Shown here: piece by piece, positions 34,757-46,526 of the stretch
Numbering within the stretch: the stretch's first letter is position 1
How the letters are laid out: each line of letters opens with the position of its first letter
NCBI RefSeq assembly: GCF_001426705.1
Contig: NZ_LMFC01000001.1
Span: 1,331,355-1,395,354, forward strand
Length of the DNA stretch: 64,000 bases
Source of the DNA: Cellulomonas sp. Root485
GTDB lineage: Bacteria > Actinomycetota > Actinomycetes > Actinomycetales > Cellulomonadaceae
Direction of reading: 5' to 3'
The notes under the pieces: generated by a model
Databases searched by the model: none
The model's input: the letters and a program-made list of their open reading frames with translations, nothing else
What the model was told of the DNA's origin: nothing
Made by a program: the position numbers and the translations under genes

Positions 34757-35578
34757 ATGCCCGGCACACCCGTCGTGTTCATCCATGGTCTCTGGATCCA
34801 CTCGTCCGCGTGGGCGCCGTGGCTGGAGCTGTTCGCCGAGCGCGGGTACTCGCCGACAGCGCCCGGCTGGCCCGGTGACGCGGACACCGTCGCCGAGACC
34901 CGGGCCGCCGCTGCCGCGCTCGACGACGTCGGGATCGAGCAGATCTGCCACCACTACGCCGACCACATCGAGACGCTCGATGCCAAGCCGATCGTCATCG
35001 GGCACTCGTTCGGCGGGCTGATCGCACAGGAGCTGCTCGCCAACGACCTGGCCGTCGCGGCCGTCGCCATCGACCCGGCACCGATCAAGGGCGTCAAGAC
35101 CCTGCCCTTCTCGCAGCTGCGCTCCGGGTTCCCGGTGCTGGGCAACCCGGCGAACAAGAAGCGGACCGTCTCGCTCACGGCCAAGCAGTTCCGGTACAGC
35201 TTCGGCAACACCCTGACCGAGGAGGAGTCCGACGCGCTGTTCGAGGCGTGGACCATCCCCGGGCCGGGCCGGCCGCTCTTCGAGGACGCCACGGCGAACT
35301 TCCGGCGGAACTCGCCCGCCAGGGTCGACACCCACCACGCCGTCCGCGGCCCGCTGCTGATCACCTCCGGCAGCGAGGACCACACGGTGCCCAAGGCGGT
35401 CACCCTCGAGGTGGCGAAGATGTACGAGGACAACCCGAGCTCGATCACCGAGTACCACGAGTTCCCCGGCCGCGGGCACTCGCTGACGATCGACGCCGGG
35501 TGGCGGGACGTCGCCGACGTGGCCCTCGAGTGGCTCGCCGCGCAGCGCCTGGACGCCCCGGTCGCCGAGCGGGCCTAG
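34757..35578 (+). CDS. Alpha/beta hydrolase
   Basis: The 273-residue enzyme has the oxyanion motif FIHGLWIHSSAW, the nucleophile elbow GHSFGG, an acid in SGSEDHTVP and the histidine in GRGHSLT. This is a complete catalytic triad of the haloperoxidase/esterase-like group. ATG 34757 has AAGGAG about 8 nt upstream. It follows the SDR closely. The 3' end overlaps that of the convergent uxaC gene by 4 nt. Confidence 0.88.
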   Translation: MPGTPVVFIHGLWIHSSAWAPWLELFAERGYSPTAPGWPGDADTVAETRAAAAALDDVGIEQICHHYADHIETLDAKPIVIGHSFGGLIAQELLANDLAVAAVAIDPAPIKGVKTLPFSQLRSGFPVLGNPANKKRTVSLTAKQFRYSFGNTLTEEESDALFEAWTIPGPGRPLFEDATANFRRNSPARVDTHHAVRGPLLITSGSEDHTVPKAVTLEVAKMYEDNPSSITEYHEFPGRGHSLTIDAGWRDVADVALEWLAAQRLDAPVAERA

Positions 35579-36999
35579 AGGCCGAACACCTCGGTAGGCC
35601 TGCCGCGGACCAGGTCCACCACGGCGTCGGCCGCCTCGTCCTCGTCGAGCCGGTGGTCCGCCACCAGCCCCGCGAGGTAGCCGGCGTCGAGCCGGCGCGC
35701 CATGTCGTGGCGGGCCGGGATCGAGCAGATGGCCCGGGTGTCGTCGATGAACCCGCTGGTCCGGGACAGACCGGCGGTCTCGGAGACGGCCGAGCGCCAC
35801 CGCCGGATCGCGTCGGGGGCGTCGAGGAACCACCACGGAGCGCCGACGTACACCGACGGGTAGAAGCCAGCGAGCGGCGCGAGCTCGCGGGAGAACACGG
35901 ACTCGTCGAGCGTGAAGAGCACGAGAGTGAGGTTCGGGTGGGTGCCGTACCGGTCGAGCAACGGACGCAGGGCGTCGGTGAAGGCGCCGGGCAGCGGCAG
36001 GTCGTGACCGGTGTCGGGGCCGAACCGTGCGCCCGTCGGCCGGTGGTGTCCCCGGCGCACCCCGGGGTGCAGCGTCATGGTGAGGCCGTCCTCGGTCGCC
36101 ATCCGGGCCATCTCCAGCAGCATGTGCCGGCGCAGGGCCGTCGCCTCGTCCGGGGCGACGGTCCCGGCCAGGGCTGCGTGGTAGATCCGCTCGGCCTGCG
36201 CCGCGTCGAGCGGCTCGGTCCCCACGTCCTCGTGGCTGTGGTCGGTCGACACACCGCCGTGCCGCCGGAAGTGGGTGCGGCGGTCCTCCATCGCGACGAT
36301 CCAGCCGGCGTAGCACCCGGTGTCGACGCCGGCGACCGCGCCCAGGTGCAGGACGTCACGCGCCCAGTCGGGGCGGCCGACCTCGAGGTACTTGTCCGGC
36401 CGGAACGTCGGGACCACCCGACCGGTGAACGACGGGTCGGCGCGCAGGGCCGCGTGCGCGGCCAGGTCGTCGGCCGGGTCGTCCGTGGTGGCGAGGACCT
36501 CGATCCGGAACCGGTCGAACAGCGCGCGCGGCCGGAACGCCGGCCGGGCGAGCTGGTCGGCGATCCCGTCGTACAGCACGTCGGCGGTCGCGGCGCTCGG
36601 CCGCACGTCGAGGCCGAACACGTCGACCAGCGCGCTCTCCAGCCAGTACTTGACGGGGGTGCCGCGGTACACGGACCAGTGGGTGCAGAGCAGACGCCAC
36701 GCCTCGCGGGCGGCCTCGGGCGACAGTGGTCCCTGGCCGACGCCCAGCTGGTCGAGCGGCACGCCGGACGCGTGGAGCAGCCGGGTGACGTAGTGGTCCG
36801 GCGTGACCAGCAGGGTCGTCGGGTCGGCGAACGGCCGGTCCTCGAGGAGCAGCCGCGCCTCGACGTGCCCGTGCGGGGAGAGGATCGGCAGGTCGCTGAC
36901 CTCGTCGTAGAGGCGGCGGGCGATCGAGCGCACCTCGGGCGCGGTGGGCAGCAGCCGGTCGGGGTGCAGGCGCAGGGCCTGTGCAGTGAGCGTCGGCAC
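35575..36999 (-). CDS. uxaC: Glucuronate isomerase
   Basis: The 474-residue enzyme isomerises D-glucuronate to D-fructuronate (and galacturonate to tagaturonate) in the cytoplasm. The length is standard, and the metal-site HGHVEARLL segment and the conserved TDDPADDL, FRPDKYLEV and SHEDVGTEP regions are present. The GTG start at 36999 follows the transporter stop by 3 nt. It is the last gene of the uidA-transporter-uxaC run, and its product fructuronate feeds the UxuB protein encoded on the other side of the lacI-type gene. Confidence 0.95.
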   Translation of the reverse strand: MPTLTAQALRLHPDRLLPTAPEVRSIARRLYDEVSDLPILSPHGHVEARLLLEDRPFADPTTLLVTPDHYVTRLLHASGVPLDQLGVGQGPLSPEAAREAWRLLCTHWSVYRGTPVKYWLESALVDVFGLDVRPSAATADVLYDGIADQLARPAFRPRALFDRFRIEVLATTDDPADDLAAHAALRADPSFTGRVVPTFRPDKYLEVGRPDWARDVLHLGAVAGVDTGCYAGWIVAMEDRRTHFRRHGGVSTDHSHEDVGTEPLDAAQAERIYHAALAGTVAPDEATALRRHMLLEMARMATEDGLTMTLHPGVRRGHHRPTGARFGPDTGHDLPLPGAFTDALRPLLDRYGTHPNLTLVLFTLDESVFSRELAPLAGFYPSVYVGAPWWFLDAPDAIRRWRSAVSETAGLSRTSGFIDDTRAICSIPARHDMARRLDAGYLAGLVADHRLDEDEAADAVVDLVRGRPTEVFGL

Positions 37000-37002
37000 G
37001 TC

Positions 37003-38394
37003 TCAGTCCTCCCGCGCTGCGCGACGGGCGGCGACCTCGGCGACCATCGACCGGAACCGGGTCTCGGTCAGCGGGTAGAAGACCATGATCAGGACGCCGA
37101 CCAGGATGAACGCCGCGGGGACGAAGCCGGCGATGAAGCGGATCCCGTCCTGGGTCGCCTGGCTCTGCACCTCCTGCTGCGCCACGTACCCGACGAAGCC
37201 CAGCCCGTACGCGGCAGCCGCGCCACCGACGGCCTGGCCGACCTTGCGGGTGAACGAGAAGACCGCGTAGGTGGTGCCCTCGGTCCGCACCCCGGTCCGC
37301 CACTCGCCGTACTCGACGGTGTCGGCCTCGAACGCCCACATCAGCGTGTTCACGGCGGCGAGGCCGACGCCGTAGATCCCGAAGAACACGATCGCGAGCC
37401 CGGGGCTCGTCGACGGGGTCAGGGCGATGCCGACCGCGGCGACGATGGCCAGGACGCTGGCGCTCAGGTAGGCGGGCTTCTTGCCGACGGCGCGCACGAT
37501 CCGGGGAATGAAGCCGGCGACGACGAACATGACGCCGGTGCTCACGACGGTCAGGATGATGAAGTAGTTGGCGTCGCCGAGCACGTCGCGGGCGTAGTAC
37601 GCCTGGACGGTCTGCAGCGTGAACATGCCGACCAGGAACGACAGCGCGCTCAGGCAGAGCATCAGCAGCGGGCGGTTGCCCTTGAGCGTGGCCATGCTCT
37701 GCTTGAGGGTCACGTGCGCCACGTCGCGGGCCACGCGCTCCTTCGACGTCGAGAAGAGCAGCATGTAGAGCCCGAACCCGATGACGACGAAGAGCAGGGT
37801 CGTCAGCGTCAGCGACTGCTGCAGGTTGTCGGAGCTCTTGATCTGCGGGGCCACGATGAACGCGAGCGCGATGATCGTCGCGGCCGTGCCCATCGAGCGG
37901 AAGCTCGCCAGCCTGGCGCGTTCCACGGGCTCCTGCGTCATGGCCGACGCCAGCGAGCCGTACGGGATGTTCACCAGGCTGTAGGCCAGGCCGAGCAGCG
38001 CGTAGGTGGCGTACGCGTAGATCAGCTTGCCCGTGCCCCCGAGCCCGCCGGGAACCGTGAAGGTCGCCACGGACAGCAGCAGCAGGGGCAGGGAGCCGAA
38101 CAGGAAGAACGGCCGGAACTTGCCCCACCGGGTCATCGTCTTGTCGACCTGCCGGCCGGCCCAGATGTCGGCGAACGCGTCCCAGACCCGCACCACGAGG
38201 AACAGCGTCCCCGCGGCTGCGGCCGAGATGCCGACGACGTCGGTGTAGTAGAGCAGCAGGAACATCGACGTCATGGAGAACGCCAGGTTGTTGCCCGCGT
38301 CGCCCGCGGCGTAGCCGAGGTAGGAACGGAATCTCAGCTTGGGGGTGCTGGCAGGGGTGGTGATCGGGTCGGAGACAGCGACGGTGCTGGTCAT
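37003..38394 (-). CDS. GPH-family sugar:cation symporter (glucuronide transporter)
   Basis: The glycoside-pentoside-hexuronide symporter has 463 residues and about twelve membrane helices. It opens with KLRFRSYLGYAAGDAGNNLAFSM and contains the family motif GRQVDKTMTRWGKFRPFFLFG between helices 2 and 3. Its place between uidA and uxaC implies uptake of glucuronides or glucuronate by proton or sodium symport. ATG 38394 has GAGGAGTCGAC just upstream; a GTG at 38445 overlapping the uidA stop is an alternative start. Confidence 0.88.
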   Translation of the reverse strand: MTSTVAVSDPITTPASTPKLRFRSYLGYAAGDAGNNLAFSMTSMFLLLYYTDVVGISAAAAGTLFLVVRVWDAFADIWAGRQVDKTMTRWGKFRPFFLFGSLPLLLLSVATFTVPGGLGGTGKLIYAYATYALLGLAYSLVNIPYGSLASAMTQEPVERARLASFRSMGTAATIIALAFIVAPQIKSSDNLQQSLTLTTLLFVVIGFGLYMLLFSTSKERVARDVAHVTLKQSMATLKGNRPLLMLCLSALSFLVGMFTLQTVQAYYARDVLGDANYFIILTVVSTGVMFVVAGFIPRIVRAVGKKPAYLSASVLAIVAAVGIALTPSTSPGLAIVFFGIYGVGLAAVNTLMWAFEADTVEYGEWRTGVRTEGTTYAVFSFTRKVGQAVGGAAAAYGLGFVGYVAQQEVQSQATQDGIRFIAGFVPAAFILVGVLIMVFYPLTETRFRSMVAEVAARRAARED

Positions 38395-38441
38395 GTCGAC
38401 TCCTCGGTCGGGCCGCGCGGACGCGACGGTGCTGGGGGTGG

Positions 38442-40341
<1,900 letters not shown>

Positions 40342-40347
40342 CGAGAC

Positions 40348-41370
40348 GTGGACGAGCACCGGGTGCCGACGATCTACGACGTGGCCAAGGCCTGCGGCGT
40401 CGCACCGTCGACCGTCTCCCGGGCGTTCTCCCGTCCGGGCCGCGTCAACGCCGAGACCGCCGCCCGCATCCGCAAGGTCGCCGAGGAGATCGGCTACCGG
40501 GCGAACCCGTTGGCCCGGGCGCTGCCCACGGGGAAGACGTCCCTGCTCGCCCTGGTGGTCTCCGACGTGACCAACCCGTTCTACTTCGAGATCATCCGTG
40601 GGGCCGAGCTCGCGGCGAACGCGGCCGACTACACCTTGCTCGTGGCGGACGTGTACGAGTCGGCGGCGGTGGAGCGCAAGGCGCTCGAACGCGCGCTGCC
40701 CCTCGTCGAGGGGGTGGTGCTGGGCACGTCGCGCATGTCGGACTCGGCGATCCGGGTGATGGCGCAGCAGCGGCCGACCGTCGTGCTCAACCGCGTGCTG
40801 ACCGGCATCCCGAGCGTCATCACCGACAACGCCCGCGGGACCCGCCGGGCGATGGAGCACCTCGTGGACCTCGAGCACCGCAGCATCGGGTACGTGGCCG
40901 GGCCGGAGGCCTCCTGGGCGGACGGCATGCGCTGGCGGGCGATGCGCGATGCGGCCGAGGCGCTCGACGTCCGGGTGCAGCGGTTCGGCCCGGTGGCCCC
41001 GACACTCGTCGGTGGGACGGGGGTCGCGCCCGTCGTCGCCGACTCGGCGGTCACCGCGGTCGTGGCCTACAACGACCTCGTCGCGATCGGGCTGATGCGC
41101 GGACTGGCCGCGGTGGGGGTGCGGGTGCCGCGGGACGTGAGCGTCGTCGGCTTCGACAACATCTTCGGCGCCGAGCTGTGCTCGCCGGCGCTGACCACGG
41201 TGGCGGCGCCGCTGGCAGCGCTCGGGCGCTACGCCGTGCAGACGTTGCTCGCCGGGATGGCGTCCCGCACGCCACCGCAGGTCCGGCCCGCGCTCCTGCC
41301 GGCCGAGCTCGTGATCCGGGAGTCGACGGCGAGACGCGCGCGGCGACGACGGTCCGTGGCCGCGTCGTAG
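40348..41370 (+). CDS. LacI-family regulator of glucuronide use
   Basis: The 340-residue repressor has the LacI helix-turn-helix (TIYDVAKACGVAPSTVSRAFSRPGRV), the hinge (ANPLARALPTGKT) and an effector domain (VVAYNDLVAIGL, VSVVGFDNIFGAELCSPALTT). GTG 40348 is supported by a leaderless promoter; the frame extends upstream through that promoter. Two matching operators, one before uidA and itself and one before uxuB, imply it coordinates both halves of the pathway. The likely inducer is a glucuronide, glucuronate, fructuronate or mannonate. Confidence 0.9.
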   Translation: MDEHRVPTIYDVAKACGVAPSTVSRAFSRPGRVNAETAARIRKVAEEIGYRANPLARALPTGKTSLLALVVSDVTNPFYFEIIRGAELAANAADYTLLVADVYESAAVERKALERALPLVEGVVLGTSRMSDSAIRVMAQQRPTVVLNRVLTGIPSVITDNARGTRRAMEHLVDLEHRSIGYVAGPEASWADGMRWRAMRDAAEALDVRVQRFGPVAPTLVGGTGVAPVVADSAVTAVVAYNDLVAIGLMRGLAAVGVRVPRDVSVVGFDNIFGAELCSPALTTVAAPLAALGRYAVQTLLAGMASRTPPQVRPALLPAELVIRESTARRARRRRSVAAS

Positions 41371-41378
41371 GACAAGTC

Positions 41379-41396
41379 ATGGCAATCGATTGCCAT
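41379..41396. promoter_or_regulatory. Glucuronide LacI operator O2 (perfect palindrome)
   Basis: ATGGCAATCGATTGCCAT is a perfect 18-bp palindrome with a central CG, the LacI-family pattern. It lies 9 nt after the lacI stop and 66 nt before uxuB. Confidence 0.85.
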
Positions 41397-41461
41397 TGGG
41401 GTGCGGGAGAGCGCTGAATGGTCAAGGGCCGACGACGGTCCGACGACCAGGAGGTGGAGCC

Positions 41462-42850
41462 GTGCCCGACCCGACGAGCTGGGAGCGAACCGAGCCCCCC
41501 GCACCGGTGCGCCTCGTCCACCTGGGGCTCGGCGCCTTCGCCCGTGCGCACCTGCTCTGGTACACCCAGCGCGCCAACGAGTCCTGCACCGCCGAGCGGT
41601 GGGGCGTCGCCGCGTTCACCGGCCGGTCGGCCGCGGCAGCCGAGGTGCTCGCGCGGCAGGACGGCCGGTACACGCTGCTGGTCCGCTCACCCGACGGCGA
41701 CGCGCCCGAGACGATCGACGCGCTCGTCGCGGTGCACGACGGTGCCGACGCCGACGCGTGGCGCGAGTACTTCCGCCGGCCCGAGGTCGGCGTCGTCACC
41801 CTGACCGTGACGGAGGCCGGGTACCGGCGCACGTCGACGGGTGCGCTCGACCTCCACGACCACGAGGTCGCCCGCGACCTCGTGCACCTGCGCTCCGGCC
41901 GCGGTGCGGTCGCGGCCCCCGGCCGCCTCGTCGACGGCCTGCGCGCACGCCGGGCGGCAGGCTCCGGGCCGATCGCGATCGTGAGCTGCGACAACCTGCC
42001 GGACAACGGCTTGGTGGCTCGCCGCGTCACGCTCGACGTGGCGTCGGCGATCGACGAGTCGCTCGCGTCGTGGATCGAGCAGCACGTCTCCTTCGTGTCC
42101 ACAATGGTCGACCGCATCACGCCCGCCACGACCGAGACCGACCGGGCTGTCGTCCGCAAGCTCACCGGGCGGGAGGACCGCTCGCCGGTCGTCACCGAGC
42201 CGTTCAGCGAGTGGGTGCTCCAGGGCGACTTCCCCGCGGGCCGGCCGCGCTGGGAGGCCGCCGGGGCGCGGTTCGTCGACGACCTCGAGCCGTACGAGCG
42301 CCGCAAGCTGTGGCTGCTGAACGCCGGCCACTCCCTGCTCGCCTACGCAGGTCTGGCGCGCGGACTGACCACGGTCGCGGACGCGTTCGCCGACCCGTCG
42401 TGCCGCACCGAGCTGGAGCGGCTGTGGTCGGAGGCCGCCGAGGTCCTGACGCTCCCCGCGGACGACGCGACCGCCGCGCTGCGCGAGCGGTTCGCGAACG
42501 CCCGCATCGAGCACCGGCTCGCGCAGATCGCCCAGGACGGGTCCGTCAAGCTCCCCGTCCGCATCCTTGCCGTCGCCCAGGCGCGAGCAGTCGCCGGGCT
42601 GCCGGTCGGTCCGGCGGGCGCCGGCGTCGTGGCCGCGTGGATCGACCACCTCGACGGGACCGTCTCCGACCCCGGAGCCGCCGACCTGGTGGCACGCCTG
42701 CCGGGTCAGGGCAGCTCCGCCCGCGCCGTGCTCGTGCTCGACGCGATCGCCCCCCGTCTCGCCCGCAAGGACGTCTTCGCCCGGCACGTGTCCGAGCGGC
42801 TCGCCGTCCGCCGTCCCACCTCACCCATCCCCGCAGGAGCCCGACCATGA
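41462..42850 (+). CDS. uxuB: D-mannonate oxidoreductase (mannitol dehydrogenase family)
   Basis: The 462-residue NAD-dependent polyol dehydrogenase has an N-terminal Rossmann part ([15 protein letters not shown]) and the family catalytic segment [16 protein letters not shown] carrying the lysine, asparagine and histidine. It probably reduces fructuronate from UxaC to mannonate. GTG 41462 follows AGGAGGTG by about 8 nt. Its ATGA-type overlap with the next gene and the upstream O2 operator make it the first gene of a repressible uxuB-manD-gntK unit. Confidence 0.9.
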   Translation: MPDPTSWERTEPPAPVRLVHLGLGAFARAHLLWYTQRANESCTAERWGVAAFTGRSAAAAEVLARQDGRYTLLVRSPDGDAPETIDALVAVHDGADADAWREYFRRPEVGVVTLTVTEAGYRRTSTGALDLHDHEVARDLVHLRSGRGAVAAPGRLVDGLRARRAAGSGPIAIVSCDNLPDNGLVARRVTLDVASAIDESLASWIEQHVSFVSTMVDRITPATTETDRAVVRKLTGREDRSPVVTEPFSEWVLQGDFPAGRPRWEAAGARFVDDLEPYERRKLWLLNAGHSLLAYAGLARGLTTVADAFADPSCRTELERLWSEAAEVLTLPADDATAALRERFANARIEHRLAQIAQDGSVKLPVRILAVAQARAVAGLPVGPAGAGVVAAWIDHLDGTVSDPGAADLVARLPGQGSSARAVLVLDAIAPRLARKDVFARHVSERLAVRRPTSPIPAGARP

Positions 42851-44074
42851 AGATCGTCACCGCCGACGTCATCGTCACCAGCCCGAACCGCAACTTCGTC
42901 ACCCTGAAGATCACCACCGACGAAGGCCTCACCGGGCTCGGCGACGCCACCCTGAACGGCCGCGAGCTCGCCGTCGTCAGCTACCTGCGGGACCACGTCG
43001 CGCCCCTGCTGATCGGTCGCGACGCGAGCCGCATCGAGGACACGTGGCAGTTCCTCTACCGCAGCGGTTACTGGCGCCGCGGACCGGTGACCATGGCCGC
43101 GATCGCCGCGGTGGACATGGCCCTGTGGGACATCAAGGGCAAGGCCGCGCAGATGCCGGTCTACCAGCTCCTCGGGGGAGCGAGCCGCGACGGTCTGATG
43201 GCGTACGGCCACGCGTCCGGGGACCTCGCTGCCGGCCCTGTTCGACTCCATCCGGGAGCACCAGGAGCAGGGCTACCGGTCGATCCGCGTGCAGACCGGT
43301 GTGCCGGGCCTCAAGTCGATCTACGGCATCGCCGCCCAGTCCACGGGGGAGGAGCGGTACGACCACGAACCCGCCCAGCGCGGCGCCTACCCCGCCGAGG
43401 AGGACTGGGACACCCGCGCGTACCTGCGGCACCTGCCCACCGTGTTCGAGGCCGTGCGCAACGAGTTCGGTCCCGACCTTCCCCTGCTGCACGACGGTCA
43501 CCACCGGATGACACCGATCCAGGCGGCCAAGCTGGGCAAGTCCCTGGAGCCGTACGACCTGTTCTGGCTCGAGGACTGCACCCCGGCCGAGAACCAGGAG
43601 GCCCTGCGCCTGGTCCGTCAGCACACCACGACGCCGCTGGCGATCGGCGAGATCTTCAACACGGTCTGGGACTTCCAGGCGCTGATCAAGGAACAGCTCA
43701 TCGACTACGTCCGGGCCGCCTCGACGCACTTCGTGGGCATCAGCCCGCTGCGCAAGGTCATGGACTACGCCGCGCAGTACCAGGTGAAGTCCGGGTTCCA
43801 CGGCCCGACGGACATCTCACCGGTCGGCCTGGCCGCGCAGATGCACGTGGGGATGGCGATCCACAACTTCGGCATCCAGGAGTACATGCAGCACGGCGCC
43901 AAGACCAACGCCGTGTTCCAGCAGTCGTTCACGTTCACCGACGGCTACCTGCACCCGGGCGACCTTCCCGGCCTCGGCGTGGAGCTCGACGTCGACGAGG
44001 CCGGCAGGTTCCCCTACGAGGTGGCGTACCTCCCGTACAACCGCCTGGCCGACGGCACGGTGCACGACTGGTGA
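42847..44074 (+). pseudogene. manD: Mannonate dehydratase (ManD/RspA-type enolase superfamily), frameshifted
   Basis: The protein would dehydrate D-mannonate to 2-keto-3-deoxygluconate. The first 124 codons ([20 protein letters not shown] to AYGHASG) and the rest ([19 protein letters not shown] to the stop) are in different frames. One extra G in the GGGG run at 43219-43222 explains it: with GGG the text reads [18 protein letters not shown], a seamless family sequence of 408 residues. Metal-ligand regions [19 protein letters not shown] and IGEIFNT are intact. This is either a sequencing error or a very recent inactivation; no other decay is visible. It overlaps uxuB and gntK. Confidence 0.88.
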
Positions 44075-44592
44075 GCCACGTCGTGGTCATGGGCGTCTCC
44101 GGCTGCGGCAAGTCGACGGTCGGAGAGCTGCTCGCCGACCGGCTGGGCGTCCCCTTCCTCGACGCCGACAGCCTCCACCCGGAGGTGAACCTCACGAAGA
44201 TGGCCACCGGGACACCGCTCGACGACGCCGACCGGTGGCCGTGGCTCCGGCTCGTGGGCCTCGAGCTCGCCGCCCACCCGGACGGGGCGGTCGTGGCGTG
44301 CTCCGCGCTGCGCCGCGCCTACCGGGACCTGCTCCGCGACGCCGTCCCGGACGTGCGGTTCGTGCACCTGGAAGGGACGCGTGACCAGCTGGCGTCCCGC
44401 ATGCGAGCCCGCGAGCGCCACTTCATGCCCGTGTCCCTGCTCGACACCCAGCTCGCGACCCTCGAGGCGCTCGCGCCGGACGAGCCCGGGGTCGGGCTCG
44501 ACTGTGCCCTCGACCCGGCCACGCTCGCCCGGACCGCCCACCGGCGGCTCGGGTCGGGCCGCCCCTTGTCGACCGATTCCGTGGAGGAGTAG
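44071..44592 (+). CDS. gntK: Gluconokinase (GntK type)
   Basis: The 173-residue kinase has Walker [10 protein letters not shown] at residues 8-16, [27 protein letters not shown] and the [11 protein letters not shown] motif, all diagnostic of GntK-type gluconokinases. It phosphorylates gluconate to 6-phosphogluconate. The GTG start overlaps the mannonate dehydratase stop. A 2-keto-3-deoxygluconate kinase would be expected at this place in a glucuronate operon, but its fold would be PfkB-like and this is not; the KDG kinase must be elsewhere, or this enzyme serves another branch. Confidence 0.9.
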   Translation: MSHVVVMGVSGCGKSTVGELLADRLGVPFLDADSLHPEVNLTKMATGTPLDDADRWPWLRLVGLELAAHPDGAVVACSALRRAYRDLLRDAVPDVRFVHLEGTRDQLASRMRARERHFMPVSLLDTQLATLEALAPDEPGVGLDCALDPATLARTAHRRLGSGRPLSTDSVEE

Positions 44593-44622
44593 ACACGAGG
44601 TGACCCGAGGGGGTGGTCGGCC

Positions 44623-45567
44623 ATGGTGCGGATCTGCACGTGGAACCTGGAGAACCTCTACCTTCCTGGGGACGCCGCCGGACCCGAGACCGGCGCCGCG
44701 TACCAGGCGAAGCTCTCGTCGCTCGCCGACGTCATCGCCACGATGGCCCCCGACGTCCTGGCGGTGCAGGAGGTCGGCGACGAGGCGGCGCTGACCGACC
44801 TCGCCGAGCGCGTCGGCGGGACGTGGCACCAGGCGACGGCGGCGCCCGACCGTCGCGGCATCCGGGTCGGCTTCCTGTCCCGCCTCCCGCTGACCTCCGT
44901 GCGCCAGTGGACCGCGTTCCCGCCGGGGCTGCGCCCGATCCAGGTCGACGACACCGCGGTGTCCAGCTCGACGATGGGGCGGGCAGCGCTCCAGGTCCGG
45001 GTGAACGTGGCCGGCCGCCGCATCGACCTCATCGCATGCCACCTCAAGTCCAAGCTGCTGACGTTCCCGGGTGGCCGCTTCTCGACCGGCGACGAGGGCG
45101 AGCGGGCACGGTTCGGCGCGTACGCGCTGCACCGCCGCTCGGCCGAGTCGGTCACCGTGCGTGCGGCCGCAACCCGCAGGCTGGCCGCCGTCGACGGTGC
45201 GGCCGTCGTCGTGCTGGGCGACCTCAACGACGAGCCGCAGGCGGCCACGACGCAGATCCTCCTGGGCCCGACCGGCTCGGAGATCGGCACCGGCGGGTTC
45301 GGCCGACCGGATCTCGGCGACCGCCAGCGCCTGTGGAACCTGGCCGCCCGGATCCCCGAGGAGCAGCGGTTCTCGCGCGAGTACCGAGGCCGCAAGGAGC
45401 TGATCGACCACATCCTGGTCAGCCACGCCCTGGTCGGCCGGGTCGGCGACGGGGCGGTCACGACCGACGGTGCCGGGCCGACCCCGTCGATCACCGACGA
45501 CCCCAACGCCCGTCGCGGGGAGCCCGGGTCGGACCACCGACCCGTCCTGGTCCACATCGACCTGTGA
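44623..45567 (+). CDS. Endonuclease/exonuclease/phosphatase-family protein
   Basis: The 314-residue EEP-fold protein has the family motifs TWNLENL (metal-binding Asn), VLAVQEVGD (Glu), LGDLNDEP (Asp, Asn) and the final SDHRPVLV (Asp-His pair). It could cut nucleic acid or phosphodiesters; the substrate is not apparent. There is no signal peptide. It starts at ATG 44623 and ends 16 nt before a nitrilase gene on the same strand, so the pair may be co-transcribed. Confidence 0.88.
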   Translation: MVRICTWNLENLYLPGDAAGPETGAAYQAKLSSLADVIATMAPDVLAVQEVGDEAALTDLAERVGGTWHQATAAPDRRGIRVGFLSRLPLTSVRQWTAFPPGLRPIQVDDTAVSSSTMGRAALQVRVNVAGRRIDLIACHLKSKLLTFPGGRFSTGDEGERARFGAYALHRRSAESVTVRAAATRRLAAVDGAAVVVLGDLNDEPQAATTQILLGPTGSEIGTGGFGRPDLGDRQRLWNLAARIPEEQRFSREYRGRKELIDHILVSHALVGRVGDGAVTTDGAGPTPSITDDPNARRGEPGSDHRPVLVHIDL

Positions 45568-45583
45568 GGAAGGGGTTCCGCCC

Positions 45584-46525
45584 ATGGTTCTCACCCGCGT
45601 CGCCGCGATCCAGGCCGCTCCCGTGCTCCTGGACCAGCAGGCGTGCGTCGACAAGGCGGTGCAGTTGATCGAGAAGGCCGCCGCGGACGGCGCCCACCTG
45701 GTGGTCTTCCCGGAGGTGTTCATCCCGGGTACGCCGATCTGGATGGACTCGAGGCCCATCTGGGACGGCGACGAGGAGTGGTTCGCCCTCCTCGTCGACC
45801 AGGCCGTGGTCGTCCCCGGCCCGGTCACCGAGGCGCTCGGCGCCGCCGCCGAGGCCGCGGGCGTCTACGTCGTGGTGAACGTCGAGGAGCGTGAGCCGCA
45901 CGGCGCGACGATCTACAACACCACGCTCTACCTCGGACCCGACGGCAGGCTGCTCGGCAAGCACCGCAAGCTCATGCCGACCGGGTCGGAGCGCACGGTC
46001 TGGGGCATGGGCGACGGGTCGACGCTGCCCGTCGTCGACACCCCGTTCGGTCGCCTCAGCGGGCTGACGTGCTGGGAGAACTACATGCCCCTGGCGCGCT
46101 TCTACCTGTACGCGCAAGGTGTCGACATCTGGACGGCTCCCACGCTCGCCACGGGTGACGGGTGGGTCGCGACCCTGCGCCACATCGCCCGCGAGGGCCG
46201 CTGCTACGTCATCGGGGCGAACCCGTGCACCCACATCGACCAGCTCCCGGCCGACTTCCCGCGCCGCGACGAGGTCTGGACCGTGAAGGAGGGCGACGGT
46301 GGCTGGGTGGAGCCGGGCAACAGCGTGATCGTCGGGCCCAACGGCGAGCTGCTCGCGGGACCCGCCCGCCACGAGGAGACCATCCTGACCGCCGACATCG
46401 ACCTCGCCCAGGTCCGCGCGGCCCGCCGCCTGTTCGACCCCACCGGGCACTACCACCGGCCGGACATCTTCCGGCTCACGGTCGACACGCGCCCGAGGCC
46501 TGCCGTCACGATCGCCGACGGCTAG
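45584..46525 (+). CDS. Nitrilase-superfamily carbon-nitrogen hydrolase
   Basis: The 313-residue enzyme has the catalytic triad Glu44 (FPEVFIPG), Lys129 (HRKLMPTGSE) and Cys163 (LTCWENYMP). The CWEN(Y/L)MP context and the HRKLMPT motif are those of true nitrilases, which turn nitriles into carboxylic acid and ammonia, rather than amidases. The ATG 45584 start has GGAAGGGG upstream. It overlaps the convergent VOC gene region only at the end and forms no larger nitrile cluster in the window. Confidence 0.9.
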   Translation: MVLTRVAAIQAAPVLLDQQACVDKAVQLIEKAAADGAHLVVFPEVFIPGTPIWMDSRPIWDGDEEWFALLVDQAVVVPGPVTEALGAAAEAAGVYVVVNVEEREPHGATIYNTTLYLGPDGRLLGKHRKLMPTGSERTVWGMGDGSTLPVVDTPFGRLSGLTCWENYMPLARFYLYAQGVDIWTAPTLATGDGWVATLRHIAREGRCYVIGANPCTHIDQLPADFPRRDEVWTVKEGDGGWVEPGNSVIVGPNGELLAGPARHEETILTADIDLAQVRAARRLFDPTGHYHRPDIFRLTVDTRPRPAVTIADG

Positions 46526-46526
46526 C

